Under the pieces are notes generated by a model. It was not told the DNA's origin, did not search any database, and worked only from the letters and a program-made list of their open reading frames with translations. From Humulus lupulus (taxonomy: Eukaryota > Streptophyta > Magnoliopsida > Rosales > Cannabaceae): DNA of 64,000 nt. Location: assembly GCF_963169125.1 (NCBI RefSeq), contig NC_084797.1, positions 95,017,868 through 95,081,867 of the forward strand, in the 5' to 3' direction. The position numbers were made by a program, and so were the translations under genes. Positions 33,829-48,413 of this stretch are shown in pieces. How positions within the stretch are numbered: position 1 is the stretch's first letter; each line of letters begins with the position of its first letter.

Positions 33829-36428
33829 TGTAACGCCCTACTTCCTTAGAATCGTTACTAAGTGAGTTAAAAATGTGCCATTAGCTCGCTAATCAAGGTT
33901 TTAGGTTAAAAGTGTACCTAAGCTGCAATAAAAGTCGTTTAAAGGCATTTAATAAAAAAATGTGGTCATTCATTGAAAACATAAAGTGTTATACATTTGG
34001 GATCCCAAAATAATGTTTATAAAATACTTTACATCTCAAAATACATTTAATGTCGACTTAGGCAACAAATCTACCAATACATTACTTCTTCCCAAAAAAA
34101 CCCTAGTTGTGACAGCCAGGTAGGCCGAACATGTACCCGTCGCTCCACGCTCTTCGTACTCATGGTTGGTCGACCTTTCCTTTGCCCTTACCTGCACCAT
34201 AGAGCACCCGTGAGTCGAAGCCCAGCAAGAAAACTCAACACAAAACATATATCATATGCATAGCAATCCACAATATATAAACATGCTAAACACATAGCAA
34301 CCAACGTCGCCCCAGGCGCCTTACCAGGACCTGGGTTCGCAATCTTCACCGAGAGGATGACTCCAGCTTCCTAGGAGGGTCTCGCCCTAACGACCTGCAC
34401 TCCGCGTGCTCAACGCCGATCCTGGCCCCTTGCCGTACTCGCTTTCCTGCTATTCTCAGCCATCGCCGTTCCTAGCCTTTGCCGTTTCTATCCTTCGCCA
34501 TTTACTCACAAATATGCATCACATAGCATAATATCAACAGATATTTAAACATATACTAAACATAAACAATAAGGCTATGCCCTGCAATTCAATCAATAGG
34601 GCCACGCCCTGCTCTACGGGTACAACAGTTTTCTTACCTATGTCCTGAGCTATCTAAGCACAGTAATCCCGAACACAGTCCTCTAACCCGAGCCTCATTG
34701 AAAACCTAGTCACAACACATTGATAATAACCAACCATCAAGTTCTAAATCAATAAATCACTTCAAGATATAATTCTAGCCTCTGGAACCTTGGAATCTGC
34801 CAAACTGGGTAGTAAAATCCTTCCCGAGCCTTAACATTTGAGTTCTCAAGCTAAAACCCTTCAAACAATCTACATTTCACATTTGAGTCACGACCCAGCC
34901 CCTTAAGGGTCACGGTGCGCTCAAGTCATAGAAAAAAATGCCTTTCTGCTGAGGTTTACAGGACACGGTGCTCTAAACCCTAAGCCGCGGCGCGCTTAGC
35001 AAATTAGAGGCCTTCCAGCCTCTTCCATCACACAGGCCGTGGTGCCTGAAGAATAGGGTTGCGGCTCAAGCCTCCAAACCCAGAAAATCACCATTTATTC
35101 AGCATATTTCTCCGAACCTAATCCATGAATTCTCACCTCAAATACTAGTTAAACCCAAAACTAGGCCTAGACTTCCCTTCCACACAACCTAGGCTCCATA
35201 ACAAATCCATAAACAATCCCATAAACTCATCCAACACCCATAATTAAACATAAAATCCATTTCACATGCAAACTTATAACTCAAACAGAATTCAACAGAA
35301 ACTTAAGCAATTCAGTGCTAGATTTCTTACCTCTGGAATGAGTTCAATTCTTGAGCTACTCCCCAAGCACTACAAATCCACTTCTTCAACTTTCCTTAGC
35401 CTAAATTCCCCAAAATTCATCAGCTACCAAGGATAATGAGGGGGAGCAAAAGAACCGTGAAAGATAGAGAGGGAAGCTGAGAGAGACTTCTGTCTTTTCC
35501 CAAGTCCTTCTAGAGTCCCAGCTTCCTAAACCCTATATGTCCCCACTACAAGAAAAAATGCTTTTAATAACACCGAAAATGTGTTATCAAAACATACCAT
35601 AACACTTTTTGATGTGTTAAGACCGACTATGTTATCGTAGGTCAGGGTACTTTACATAACACTTTATCATTGTTATACAGATGTGTTATTATACTGTCAA
35701 CGATAACACATTTTCTGTGTTATTTTAATATATAGATAAGTGTTTAATTATGTTATTTATAGTCGATTATATAACACATTTCAATACTTATAAATTTGTG
35801 TTATACTACACTTTAGTATAACACATTATTTGTGTTATATAATGAAGTTTGCATAACACAATTCTTTGCATAAAAAGTGTTATTGTACTAGATATTATAA
35901 CAGAATTTTCATATTATTTTAATATTTAGATAAGTTTAAATTCTCATTATATATTTCATTTTTATTACACTAATTTATTCTATTATATTTTAATTTTTTT
36001 TATAATTAAAATTAGCTTTCTAATATATACTAGCATCCTCAAATGAACATGATTTTCAAATAACAAAAAGTAAAAACATTCAACATTGTATTAACAATCC
36101 ACAAATTAGTTTAAAACATTCAACACGGTCATCAACAACAAAATTTTCTTTAAGTATTCAAGGAGTCTTAAATATTCAACATAGTGACAAGTTACTACTT
36201 TCAACACAAAATGTTCTACAGCTGCCCAACACAAAGCCTTCAAAATTAAGTATCCTTTTCTACTTCGCTTGTCACATCTGCAAAATAAACAAAGAAATAT
36301 TTTATTATTATTATCTAGCATCACAAATTACTTCAAGAAAAATGCTATGGAAATTATATCCAAGAAAGGACACCACATACAAAATAATGAATTCACAACT
36401 ACACCAAAGCAAACAAAGAAACCAAACA

Positions 36429-38789
36429 CTAAATTATAAGGCATTGGTTGTTTTTTGAGTATGAAAATGTACCTCTTGGAATAACTTTTTTAGAAGGCCA
36501 TGCAACTGTGGAACCAACTGCTTCTTGTATTGTAAGCATCGCGTTATTAGGACGAAATAAGTAAGATTCTGGTACAATATCAACATCAACCCATACTCGC
36601 ATAAAGTCTGGTCCAAGAGGCTTTCCATGTATAGTTATCTTTGGATCACTAGTATCCCAACGACCTTCAGCAACAATTACATTTGCCCAGTTAAGCAAGT
36701 AGCAAGCATTCTACCCTTCTGTAAAGTTATGTCTTTTTTCTAGTGCAATACTCTACCAAATTGATTTTAAAGACAATATATTAGTTTCTGTATTTGTTCT
36801 TCTAAAATGAAAATTTAAAACAATAACAACTTTAATAATTTACCTTAGGGGGCTGAATATTGTTTGACTGCGCTACATTGCGAGACTGTCCTTCGCTTGG
36901 TATCACTTTACCACCAACCTAAATATAAAACCAAGATAAGGTTTATAAGTGCAAGATAGAATTACCACCAAGTGTTCTTTAAGTAGATTCATAATTTCAG
37001 TCATTTTGAGCTTCATATTCTGTTGCTCTTCTTCTAACTTGGAGATCTTTCTATTACACATATTAACAACAGTTACTTTGACCTTGTTACGCCTCTTCCG
37101 TGTCCGATTAAACGACCAGATTTTGGGTTACCAAACAAATTTGTCAAGGCATCCTCATCAGCGTTGTCTGTAGTTCTAGATTTTGGGTCTTCAAGGAGAA
37201 TCTCATTCAATGAACCCTGCATATAAATTAGTATAACTAATGTATGCATTATTGAAAATTAGTACAAATTCACAAAAATTAAATGACTAATACTCACAAA
37301 AATATCATATGCCGTTGGGTTTACAGGTTCACCATTCTTCTTGGTATGGGCTCTCCGAAAAGCATCGATTCTAGATATTTTAACATCCTCATTTTCTTTT
37401 TCCTACACAATACAACAATAGAGATTATAAAATAGAGACTACAATAATGGAAGCAAAAATACAGACAGTATAAAACTTAATTATTACCATATCATCGATT
37501 GTTCGAGCATATCCTCTTCGACTTAAGGTGTGTAAAACAACTTTCTTTCTTCTCTCTTGGTATATGGTCCTTATACCCTATTTAATAAATAAGTAAAAGA
37601 GGCATAACTATATTTAATTTAACACCAATAGAGATAAAAGAGGCAGCGACATCACTTCTTACATCATATTTCTTACCAAATGTTCTTTACTAATTTTTTT
37701 GGCAACAAATGCTCTCCATTCTACATCACTTTTTATGCAATCTGGCTTTAAGGCTAGTCGTTCACTCTCATTTTTTGCATTGATAATATCCTTTACAAGT
37801 CTAAATTTCCCAGCTCTCCATCGTTCTGCCATCATTTCAAAGCACATCTTTTTTTGCCAATCATCATGTAAGTCATATTGTGTCTACAATAGAATATAGA
37901 ATAATATATTATATGTTTAAGTGTAGAGATGAATATATTAAAAAAAATACAGTCATAAAACTTGTAATTCTACCTGAATAGATGCCCGAAGAACATCTCT
38001 CATAATTGGTGAAACTTTCCTCCAATCTGAAATAGTGTAAGGAACAACCTCTCACACAAGAGCGCCCACAAAAGAAGAAAATTGCACTGAGTTAGTACCA
38101 ACTGGTTGCCCTTTTTCATTCCAATTTATTATCCTTAAGTCATTGTTCCTCTTGGTAAGATTTTCCAATAGAGTTTTTCCCCTTGTCTTCTTGGCTAATT
38201 TCATTACATTTGCATCTACATCTTGAGGTATTTCTTCAATCTCAGTTTGATTTGCCTCATCAATTGTCTTTTGTAATCTAACAGATTTTCTAAGAGGTTG
38301 TTCAAGTTCTATCTCAGCCACTTCTTCACATTCTGCAGCAGCCACTTCTTCACATTCTGCAGCAGCCCCTTCTTCAAATTTTGCACCAACCCTTTCCTCA
38401 TCAGCTATCTCTTCATGTTCCTCCCTTACTCCCTTTTCACAAACACTATCAACTACCTTATCTACTTCATAATTAAGAGATCTTCTAGTTTTTGAACTTC
38501 CAAGTGACATCTCCATGTCTTCCACATCATCATTTGGATCTGGCTCTGTATTATAGACCATACAACGAGTTGCTGCTCTAGTACTAAGAGCAGGTGGTGA
38601 GTCAATTACAACTCTAACAGGTGCAGAAAACCTACGAAGAGCACTCTTTTTCTTTAAAACAAGGCTTCCAAGCAACATATCGTCACAATCAGCTTGAGTC
38701 TTCAATGATGCTTTTCGCTTTTTGGCCACAAAATTGCATAAAGCACCTGGACGAAGGTGTTTTTTTGGAGATCTTTGTAATGTACTCAT
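36429..38789 (-). pseudogene. Second CACTA gene, DUF8039-like C-terminus
   Basis: Minus-strand multi-exon gene downstream of the transposase. The start ATG is at 38789 (MSTLQRSPKKHLRPGA). The first exon encodes basic N-terminal segments and an acidic middle with a repeated AAAECEEVA unit. A TGA stop at 38052 interrupts it, and coding text continues to a donor near 37974. Later exons lie at about 37884-37660 (MAERWRAGKFRLVKD), 37570-37490 (RRKKVVLHTLSRRGYA), 37400-37310 (SRIDAFRRAHTKKNGEPVNP) and 37215-37080. The last exon (36429-36707) has ITIHGKPLGPDFMRVWVDV and AVGSTVAWPSKKV, the pattern of plant DUF8039. Such second genes in CACTA elements are thought to bind subterminal repeats; here that is inference. 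Exon borders are approximate. Confidence 0.65.
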
Positions 38790-39060
38790 TTTTCAAGTTG
38801 ACATTGCTGCAATATAAAAAGAAAGATAACATAAGAATATAAATCAGAAATGCGGATCACCAAAGAGTAATAAACATACACCAAAACCATATAACCAGAA
38901 TTATTTCATTCAAATTAAAATAAAATCATAAAGTACACCATAGAGAGTAATAAAACCAGATTTGTTTCATTCAACAAAAGAGTAATAATACACCAAAATT
39001 ACATACAAAAAGTGTAAGAAGATTTGATTCATTCAAAGTACATAAGAAACAACAGGAAAC
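38790..39060. other. Intergenic space between the two CACTA genes
   Basis: 271 bases of AT-rich DNA with a loosely repeated TTCATTCAAA/AGAGTAATAA motif (38900-39040). It likely holds the transposase terminator and the promoter of the second gene, but no clear element is visible. Confidence 0.4.
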
Positions 39061-42000
39061 TCAATTTTCATCATTGGATTCAAGTCCAAAACACCCTCTA
39101 TTTGAATCCTTTAAAGCTATATACCAATTACTTGACTCATTCTCCCTTGCATAAAAAGCTTTATTCACTTGTGAAGCTAATACAAATGGATCCCTAATGG
39201 ATTGAGATTGTCCTATATTAAAATTTACAAGCGTATAGAACTCCGACTTCTTAACACCCATTCGAATATTCGCCCAATCGCACCAAAACAATGGCACCTT
39301 AAAAGTACGATAATCAAGCATAATTATATCCTTGATAACACCAAAATACTCTTCTTTATCATTCAATTGCCCACTGTCATGTACTTCCAAGTATACACCA
39401 CTATTTTGAGTTTTTTTTTCAGCTCCTTTTTTATGGAATCGAATTCCATTAATCATGTACCCTTTATAGGAAGTGACACCGCGACTTGGACCTTCAGCCA
39501 ATTGAGCTAACATGTCATCTACTTTGTTCAAGTTAGAAATCTGAAAATAAAAATATAATTTTAAGAAATTTGTACACTAAAACAAAACGTAAACTTTAAT
39601 CTTGGCAATAGAATACAACCTTTTCATAAAACCATAACGGGAATCCTTCAGAATGTCGATTCCACAACAAAGTTTGATTGTTATTCCGATTTGAGTGCCT
39701 TTATTTCAGCTCATCCATATGGACATTGAGAAATGGTTCTACAATATCTGAGTTAAACAACACATACCGATGCGCTACTGCCAAGTTCAATCGGTCAAGC
39801 TCAAAGCACTCTGCTGCTGATAGTGGATTTTCTTCTAGTAATGTACTATCTTGATTATCATTTTGCTTTAAAAATGTTTCACAAAAGCGTACACATTCAA
39901 CAGCAAGATAGCGATTTTCAATACATCCTTCTGGCCATGCATAATTTGCTACAAATCCTTTCAATACTTTCATATATCTCTCAAAATGGTACATCCATCG
40001 AAATTGCACCGGACCACAAAGTCTAACTTCTCGTGCTAAATGAACAACCAAGTGAATCATTGGATCAAAGAAAGAAGGAGGGAAATATTCTTCTAGTTGA
40101 TAAAGAATTTCAAAGGCTTCTAGTTCCAATTTCATAATTTCCTCCTTATCAACCACACACTGACACAATCCATGGAAAAACTTAGAGAGCCAAAGAATTG
40201 TCTCTCGACAACCTTCTTCCATTAAACCCCTTATAGCAATAGGCAATAGTTGTTGCATAATCACATGACAATCATGAGACTTAAGTCCTGTCAGCTTCTG
40301 TTTCTCCACATCTACACAGTTTCTAATGTTAGAGCTATATCCATAAGGAAATTTCAAGTCAAATAGCCTCTCACAAAGAAACTTCTTATCAGATTTTGAT
40401 AGAGTGTAAGCTACAGCAGGAAGACGAGTAGCACCATTTTCTTCATACGGATGGAGATGAGGCATAATGCCCATCTCTGTCAAATCTAATCTCGAGTTGT
40501 AGTGATCTTTAGATTTTCCTTTGCAATCGAGCAATGTGTTAAGTATGCTTTCACAAACATTATTTTCAACATGCATAACATCAAGGTTATGACGAACAAC
40601 TAATATTTCCCAATAAGGCAGCCTAAAAAAATAGACTGCTTCTTCCAGATTTTTTCTGTGTCTATACCACGACTCCTCTTTTTTCCCTTTCCAAAGTCAT
40701 TAGTCACTTTGCTTAACTTCTCAGCTACTTCAACACCTGTCAATATAATTGGACATTGTGGTGCTCTTTCCCTTGCCCTATCTATTATATATTTCTTCTT
40801 TCTATAACGGTGTTCTTGTGGTAGAAATTGAATATGATTGCAAAAGGACATTTTTTTGCTATGCTTCAACCAAACAACATTTGAGTGCTCTCCACAAACA
40901 GGACAACCATACTTCCCTTTAGTCGCACATCCAACTAAGTTTCCATAAGCTGGAAAATCATTTATGGTCCATAGCAACATGGCCCTTAAATTAAAAAACT
41001 TCTTTGTAGAAATATCATGTGCATAAACACCATTCCATAATTCAAGTAACTCATCTACTAAGGGCTCTAAGTAAACATCTATGTCATTCCCGGGTTGTTT
41101 AGGTCCAGGAATCAACATAGATAGAAAGGTAAATTCATCCTTCATGCACAATGCAGGTGGCAGATTATATACAACGAGCATTATAGGCCAACAACTATAC
41201 GTAGAACTCATATTTTTGTAAGGATTGATCCCATCAGCAACAAGTCCTAATCGAAGGTTATTAGGTTCAAGTTGAAAATCTGGCCATCTCTCATAAACTG
41301 CATCCCAAGCCTCTGAATCTATCGGGTGCCGCATTTTCCCGTCTGTTCTTTTATTGGTTGAATGCCATTTTAAGCTTAAAGTCGTCTCTTCTTTTATAAA
41401 CATTCTTTGAAACCTTGGTATAATAGGAAAATATCTCAATAATTTTGCAGGTTGCCCTTGTAGAATCTCTTTTGTATGTTCATTTTGCTTCCATCTTGGA
41501 TATTGACAAGTGGGACATACTTGGGCATCAGCATTCTCTTTTGTATACCAACAACAATCATTGACACAAGCATGGATATGCTTATACCTCAGATCAAACA
41601 TCTTTAGAAACTTTTTACCTGCATACATTGATGTCAGTAGGAGATTATCTTTCGGCAACATTTCTTTGATCATCTCCAACATCTCAGTAAAGCCAACATC
41701 TGAGATTCTATGCTTTCTTTTTAGATTATACAGCCCAACGATAGACGAAATTTTTGTATGCTTTGAAAAACTTTCATACAATGGAGATTCAACATCTGCT
41801 AATAGACTATGAAAATCAGCATCATTGTTATCGTCACAAAAATCATTGGCGTTACTTGAAAATACTCCCGCTGCCCAAAATAAATCTTACTCAAAACTTG
41901 TGTTTGTCGTGCTGCTTTGAATTGGATCTTCCCCATGATGAAACCATGTTTTGTAAGATTGGTCCATGCCCCACAAAACTAATTGTTTGAAAACTTCATC

Positions 42001-42242
42001 TGAAAGTTGATGTCTTAGATTGTGACATTTGTTGCATGGACAAAGAATCTTGGCTGGAAATCCGAGATTTGTCATGGATGTCTTAACAAACTCCCTAGCT
42101 TTTTGCTCATATTCAACCGTTGCTCTACAATTTTAGAGCACACTTCAATAATCAAGCACTAAAACTTAAACTTATACCCAAAATAAACTATGATTTTGTT
42201 TACTAACCTGTTAAGATGGATCCAACTTTTATCCATCTCCAT
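39061..42242 (-). pseudogene. CACTA TNP2-type transposase (three lesions)
   Basis: Proposed exons on the minus strand: 42242-42208 (MEMDKSWIHLN), 42124-39620 and 39540-39061, with introns 42125-42207 and 39541-39619, both GT-AG and frame-keeping. The protein would be about 1000 residues. Domains in order: transposase-associated N-terminus (CPCNKCHN, MDQSYKTWFHHG), Transposase_21 catalytic region (CCWYTKENADAQVCPTCQYP, PRFQRMF, LVADGINPY, YGCPVCGEHS), DUF4218 (HLAREVRLCGPVQFRWMY, CIENRYLAVECVRFC) and DUF4216 (FKVPLFWCDWANI). Lesions: a TAA at 41887, a 1-base loss in a T-run near 40627, and a TAA at 39701. It would cut and insert the element at its CACTA ends; made as is, it would be truncated. 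Confidence 0.88.
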
Positions 42243-45200
42243 TATTATAAATGTCACCCAACTACCTTCTCATTTACTACAAAATTTAGAAGTAGATTGT
42301 AGTTAGATTTCATCCATGCTATTGAACTACTATTACTACAACACTCTACTACGTTAATTCATATCTCTTTGACAAAGATATGAGTTGAAAGACTTGCTAT
42401 ATATATGCTACATATTTACGTGAACATAGAAAAATAAACAAACAAGAATATGTATTTTCAATTATTGATTGTTCTTTGACATTAAGTGACCTACATATAT
42501 AAAATCGATTGGAAATGAAAGCTACCTTAACAATCATATAGACAAATAACACACATGTTTTCTTCCTTATCTCACCACAGCACACAAATTTCTCAGATCC
42601 TCCCTCAGTAAGACACACAAGTTCTCAACCTTCCGTTATCACCGCAGCACACAATAATAATCTCATAACCTACTTCACTATGGATGAATATTTAAGATAT
42701 TCAAACTCCTCTAATATTTCAATAATATAAAACCAAGGGAAAAGTAATACCTCTTGCAAAAAAAAAAAATAAGAGTCTCCCGTAACAAATTACTTGCACA
42801 CCAAGTATCTTGCCTCTTCTTTTGAAGGTAGCCAACTAGAAAAGTTTCAACTAAAGAGAAAAAAAAACTCAGCATTAAATAAAATAAATAGATAAATAAT
42901 ATATCATGATGATGAAGGTGAGGGGCATTTTTTAAATTATGAATTCTAATCACTCCAAATGTCTACCACCATCATCATCATCGTCGTCATTAATTTAAAG
43001 AGTAAGAAATTTCACACAAAAGATTAATCATGTGGCTCTAAAGCAAATTATGAAGGTTAGCTTTGTTTGAATTGGCCTAAATAACATGTATATACAATAT
43101 TTATGCATGTATCTACATGAAGAATATTGTTGTATAAATTGCATAAGATTTACTACTTGAAGAGAGGAGCAATATATATATATATTTATATAGAGGAGCA
43201 ATATTTGATGTGTTTGTTTGACTTAGAATTAATGTGTTCTGTTTATGGAGAGATCTTGTCATATGTTTTTGTCTTTGGTTTTATATACTTGAGTTTAGAT
43301 TTTCAATTAATATGTGCAATTAAAAAAAAAGCTTTAGTGCGTGAAATCAAACACAGAGAAAATGAATTTAGTAAAAAAACTAAGCTCAAAGAACATAGAA
43401 AGAATACTCCCTAAACTGACAAAATATAAAACAAATATATAGAGGTCATTTTAAGAAAATATATATAAATAAAATAGTATCTTCTCAAGTAACATTAGAA
43501 AAAGAATTACTCACTCTATTTTGACTGTGTTTGTTATGTACTTTAATTTTATATACTTAAGTTTGGATTTATTATACTTTATTCTGACTGTGTTTGTTAT
43601 GTACTTTATCTTTGTTTTGTTTTATGTACTTGAGTTTGGATTTAATATATTTTGGGTTGGTTTTCAGTCAATCCAAGTCTGAGTACGTAAAACAAAACGC
43701 AAAATACATTACATCCAAAATTAACTAGAAAAAAAAAATAAGATCAAAGCAAAACAAGATAAAATTCAAAGCCTATATGGAGGTCATTTCAGAAAGCTTA
43801 AAAGAATATGGCTATTTTGCAACATTAAAAAAAGAAACTATTTTCACCAATTAATCATCCTTGAATTTATTAGATTATAAATTGATGTAACTTTATGTGT
43901 TTGCTGAGATAGTTGAGAAACAGAGGCTTATCAACCAACTTAAGCCAGCCTTCATACCACAAAATCACCACTTTTGAGTTGAGAAGCACTTTTGTTGTTT
44001 CTCATAACTATTAACTAAACATTTTTGAGGGAGAAAGAAAGCTGTTACAAAATCTAAAAACTATTAACTAAAAATCATTACAAAATCTATATGATTAAGT
44101 ATTATTATACTCAGGGTGATGTCCACGAAAACTAGAAGTTTACCATGATGAATCCATTTAGTATAAAGAGCATAAATTCATCCTCCAGTTATTCTGAAAT
44201 CATAACCTTTTCTCAACTACCTGTCATATAACCACACACAAAATAAGCATAATAGACAAAATAAGCCAAAAAATATCATTTAGATATGAGAATTAACACT
44301 AATAGAGTTAGTGTTAATTCTCATATCAAGAAAAGCCAAAAAAGATCATTTAGATAGAAGAAGATATGCATCAAGTTGTGTAAATTCACACAAAACACCA
44401 ACTGAGAGAATCAAAACGCAAAACACCATCTAAAAGCTTCTTAGAATAGATAATTAATGTATCATCATAGAAAGGTTTCTTTTTCTCACTGTAATTTATG
44501 TTCACTACCCCTCATTATCTTTCTTTGTCAAAGTCAGACTTGAAGGGACCAAATCTCTAAGAAGTTTCAATCAACCCCGGCCCAAAGTCAGACTTGAAGG
44601 GACCAAAGAAAAGAAAGATTTTTTGCTAAACTAAATTTTGATTCCCTTTGTTTGTATATTTCAGGACAAAACTCCAATCTAATAATCATATCCATAATGT
44701 ATATTAATTACATAGTGTATATTAGTTTATTTTATAAACTTAGACTATATAATTTTTAGTTTATAAATATTATTCATAAATGTATATTAATTATTAATGA
44801 TATCTAACTCCAACCATTCAATACTATTACTATAAAATACAAAAAAAAAAGAGTTTATTATATATTTATACTATTACTATTACTATATAATATATATTTA
44901 TATGTATACTATTACTATATAATATATTTATACTATTATTATATATTCATGTATTGATATATGCAACAAGGACTACTTGAAGAACATTTGGGAAAAGGAA
45001 CAAACATTTTCTAACAATTTCGTTTTTCTCTCAGTCCTTACAAGACACACGCTCAAATTCTCTTTCTCTGTATTCTCTCTTTCTCTCAACACAACTTATC
45101 TTCCTCTCTTTTTCAAAATGAAAGACAACAATATATATATAAGCTGCCAAGTTAGTTTACAGCTAATACCGTTAAGTTAGTCAGGATTTGTAGGAAAGAT

Positions 45201-48200
45201 CTCCACATATAGATTAACAAAGAGATTTCAAACTCAAATTTCTTACTCAGGATTCAAACAAACAAAATTTAGATAGATTACTTGCTTGTCAACTTTAGGC
45301 AAACATATATTAGTAAAACTAGCTCACAAGAATAACAGTAACACAGTAAGAAGAATCAAATGTAATAATGCACAAGAATCTGAGATTACACCATAAGTCT
45401 TTATTAAGCATCAACAATCTGAGATTACACCCTATACACAGTTGAGAAGAACTAGCAAACTCAAATTATAACAGTTCTCACATAATAGAAGTCTTGAAGA
45501 AACTCTCTCACAAAGCTATTTCTCTCTTTCTTAAAGTCTAATCTCTAAAAAATATTGTATTATAGAATGAGGTATATGCCATTCTCTTTGGTTTTCCTTT
45601 GTTAAGATTTTTAGAGAACTTTTCATCCTCTAAAAAACAACTATCAGTGTAATTTACTATTAACACAGTTAGAAGAATAGTCTATCAAAAAACTTGATCT
45701 TGAACAAATTTCCATAAAACAAATATATATGTATTAGAATAGTAAAAATAAAATATTATCACTCAAAATTTCTTAATTACAAGTGCCAAATGTACAACCA
45801 CACATATTCTTTATCAACAATATTAACCACTTGTCAATTGAAAACATGCCAACAAATAATCTCATATTCTAGTTGTTGTATTATAAACCCCTGCAAAAAC
45901 AGATTACAAACACATAGAAAAATGGCTAACAATAACGAAGAAAAAGTCAGCTGACAGGAATTTAATCAAACACACCAGAAACGCCCAAGTTTTCTTGGTT
46001 CAGACTTAACCAAATCAGGTTAGTCCTACAGCCAAGGCAACAAAGGTCCTTAGTCAAATTCACGATCAAACATGAGATTACACACTCAAGGCACACAATG
46101 ACAAGAAGTTTTCTCAAGTAAGTCATATTCTGTTATATTCCACACTAGTAGGTAAGACTATAGTCAAGTAAGTCAACTAGTCATCTCAACAAGTTTAATA
46201 TCACTTGTATCAGCATACATAAAATAATTTCTATTTAAGAAAGCCACTGTGTGGAATAATTAGAGTAAACATATCTTTCTAGTGTTGTTAGAAAGTTGGC
46301 TTATAAAGTTAGTTATGGTAGTTATATCCTACACATTGTATAAATGGTCCAGCTGTCTTATAAAGCTAGTTGGGTATTGTGAGGAAGAAAAAAAACTCAA
46401 GAGAAGAAGAGTGAAAACAGAGAAAAAAAGCTGAGATGTGATATTCATTCTTGCAAGGTTGAGTTCTGTAATGGTGTGTGTTCTTTCTTACTTTCTTTTC
46501 TGGTTTCTTGCTGTGATCATAAGGTGTTTGTGTGTGTTGTTTAATTCTTTAACTGAGCTTTTTGTTTCTTATTGAAAACATTTGGGGGCTTGGAATTGGT
46601 GAAGTAATATCTAAACAAATGCATCAAGTTCATTTAATTTTTAAATGTAGAACATAATATTGCAGCTTAGATGTAGTAAATCTTAGAAGAGAAATAGAAG
46701 AAGCAACATTTTTAATAACCCATGTTGCTAAACAAGCTCATTATCCAAATTCATCTCTACAGAGTTTAAAGGTTCTAAAAAGATTGTCTCTCTAATATGA
46801 AAGCTTCTGCAGTTCACAAATGTCATTTTCAAGCATATCTTCATTACAATATTTTGCCATTCAGATTAGGTGTTATACATTCTCAATGTGCATCGAAGTG
46901 CCAAAAAAAAGCTTCAAACCAACTTTTTAAATCTGTTTTAGGGACAGTAAAAATAGAAAGTGGAAGTATACATTCCAAAAAACAATCACCATATTCCATT
47001 ACACCAGTTGATTATATATTTCAATAGGAAATAACTTGGCTTAAAATACACACTATATAATGCATAATCCAAATGCAATGACCAATGATGCCAAAGCAAT
47101 TACTGTAGTTTCCACTGTCTTTTTACAGATTGAAACTTAGAATCAATAAAGAGATTGTCAAGCCCTTGGGGCTGGTTTTAGCCGTGGAGTAGAGTGGTGT
47201 CTAGCCAACACTCATTCGAACCACGTATGTGTTTGTATTTGTGTTCCTCTTTATGTTTCATTTCTGTTTTGATTTGATTCCTTGATTAAACTAGTTTTGT
47301 CTTTAAGATTGATTATTGATCAATTATTTTCTGGTTTATGGTGTGTTTTCTGGTTTATGGTGTGTTGATTTTCACTACAATCTATCAAATATATATCATC
47401 ATTACGACTGTATTATTATTATTATTTAATTCATTTTCATTGGTGCATTTTTCAAAATTTGATCTCATTCACTAAACAAACAAAAGAAAACACTTTCTTA
47501 AATCTTAATTATAAGGAAGATCAATGATCTGGGTTTTGGAAAGACAACAAAAAATCTTCTGGATTACATTGACTAATACCATTTAAATTATTAAAAGAAC
47601 AGCTAGGGTGTTCATTTTTCTTTCCAAAATTTGAGACAGCTCCCAAACTCTTTTCACACCAGAATTTTATCCATGCAAAACTCATTCTACATCAATCAGT
47701 AGTACTAATAACTCTAACAATATCATGAAAATCCTAAAATCCATAATGGAAAACATCACTGTGCTAATTATGGCAAATTAGTTTACCCATTATAGGCCAT
47801 ATAAATACCAAGTTTAGTATGAATAAAAAAATTTACACCTTTCCCACAATAGGAAACAAACTTCTTATGTCCAAACCAACCGAGATAGTTTATAAATATA
47901 CAATCAGAGAAAGGAGTTAAACCTGGTTAGGATTAGCATTCTCAGGTTCAAAATGATACTCATGCATGACCCATTCAGTCCCTTGGCCAGGGCAAGGGCC
48001 TTTATAAAATACCAAAATCCTCTTCCCCCCTATAACACCTTTGGTTGATTTGAGTCTTCTGAATGCTCTAAAGCCTGCCTCAACTCTGCCATTCGCTTCC
48101 TTCTAGCTCCTCAAACCAAGCCTTGATTGGAAATTGCAACAAAATGAACATAAAACAAAGGAGGCATTTTGCCAAGAATTTAACCAGATAAAACTAAGAC

Positions 48201-48413
48201 AAAACACATAAAACTCAACCAAAGATTTTAATTTTGAAATATGCAAAATCTGATTTTATAGATTCTATGAGACCGTACCAAAACAAATGTCCCAGCAATA
48301 TGCAAAATCGAAAACACATATGCAAAATCGAAAATTAATTTTGAAAACCACAGATTTTATAGACTCTATGAGATTCAAGCTGATAAATCTAACATCTACA
48401 ACTAATTACTTAC
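42243..48413. other. Long non-coding 5' region of the CACTA element
   Basis: About 6.2 kb of AT-rich DNA without a recognisable coding frame. It contains a diverged duplication of GACTGTGTTTGTTATGTAC with TTGAGTTTGGATTTA (43515-43640, related text at 43275), a perfect 19-bp hairpin (44283-44327), a duplicated AAAGTCAGACTTGAAGGGACC (44531 and 44584), AT microsatellite-like DNA (44690-44960), and an 18-bp doublet TTCTGGTTTATGGTGTGT (47328-47363). The segment 46283-46470 (TGTTAGAAAGTTGG..., TATAAATGG) resembles the start of a small LTR or leader, but I find no partner. It is probably a large first intron plus filler. Confidence 0.5.
44283..44327. repeat. Perfect inverted repeat (hairpin)
   Basis: Arms 44283-44301 and 44309-44327, 19 bp each with no mismatch (GATATGAGAATTAACACTA), with a 7-base loop. 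It is flanked by near-identical direct repeats AAGCCAAAAAATATCATTTA (44263) and AAGCCAAAAAAGATCATTTA (44334). Confidence 0.95.

Noticed and set aside
42397..42953. Small minus-strand ORFs upstream of the CACTA transposase as extra exons
   Set aside because: The transposase start at 42242 has a good ATG and a clear first exon; the upstream ORFs show low-complexity translations and no domain.
46283..46560. Possible small LTR or TRIM with TATA-like TATAAATGG
   Set aside because: No second copy, primer site, or target duplication could be found around it.
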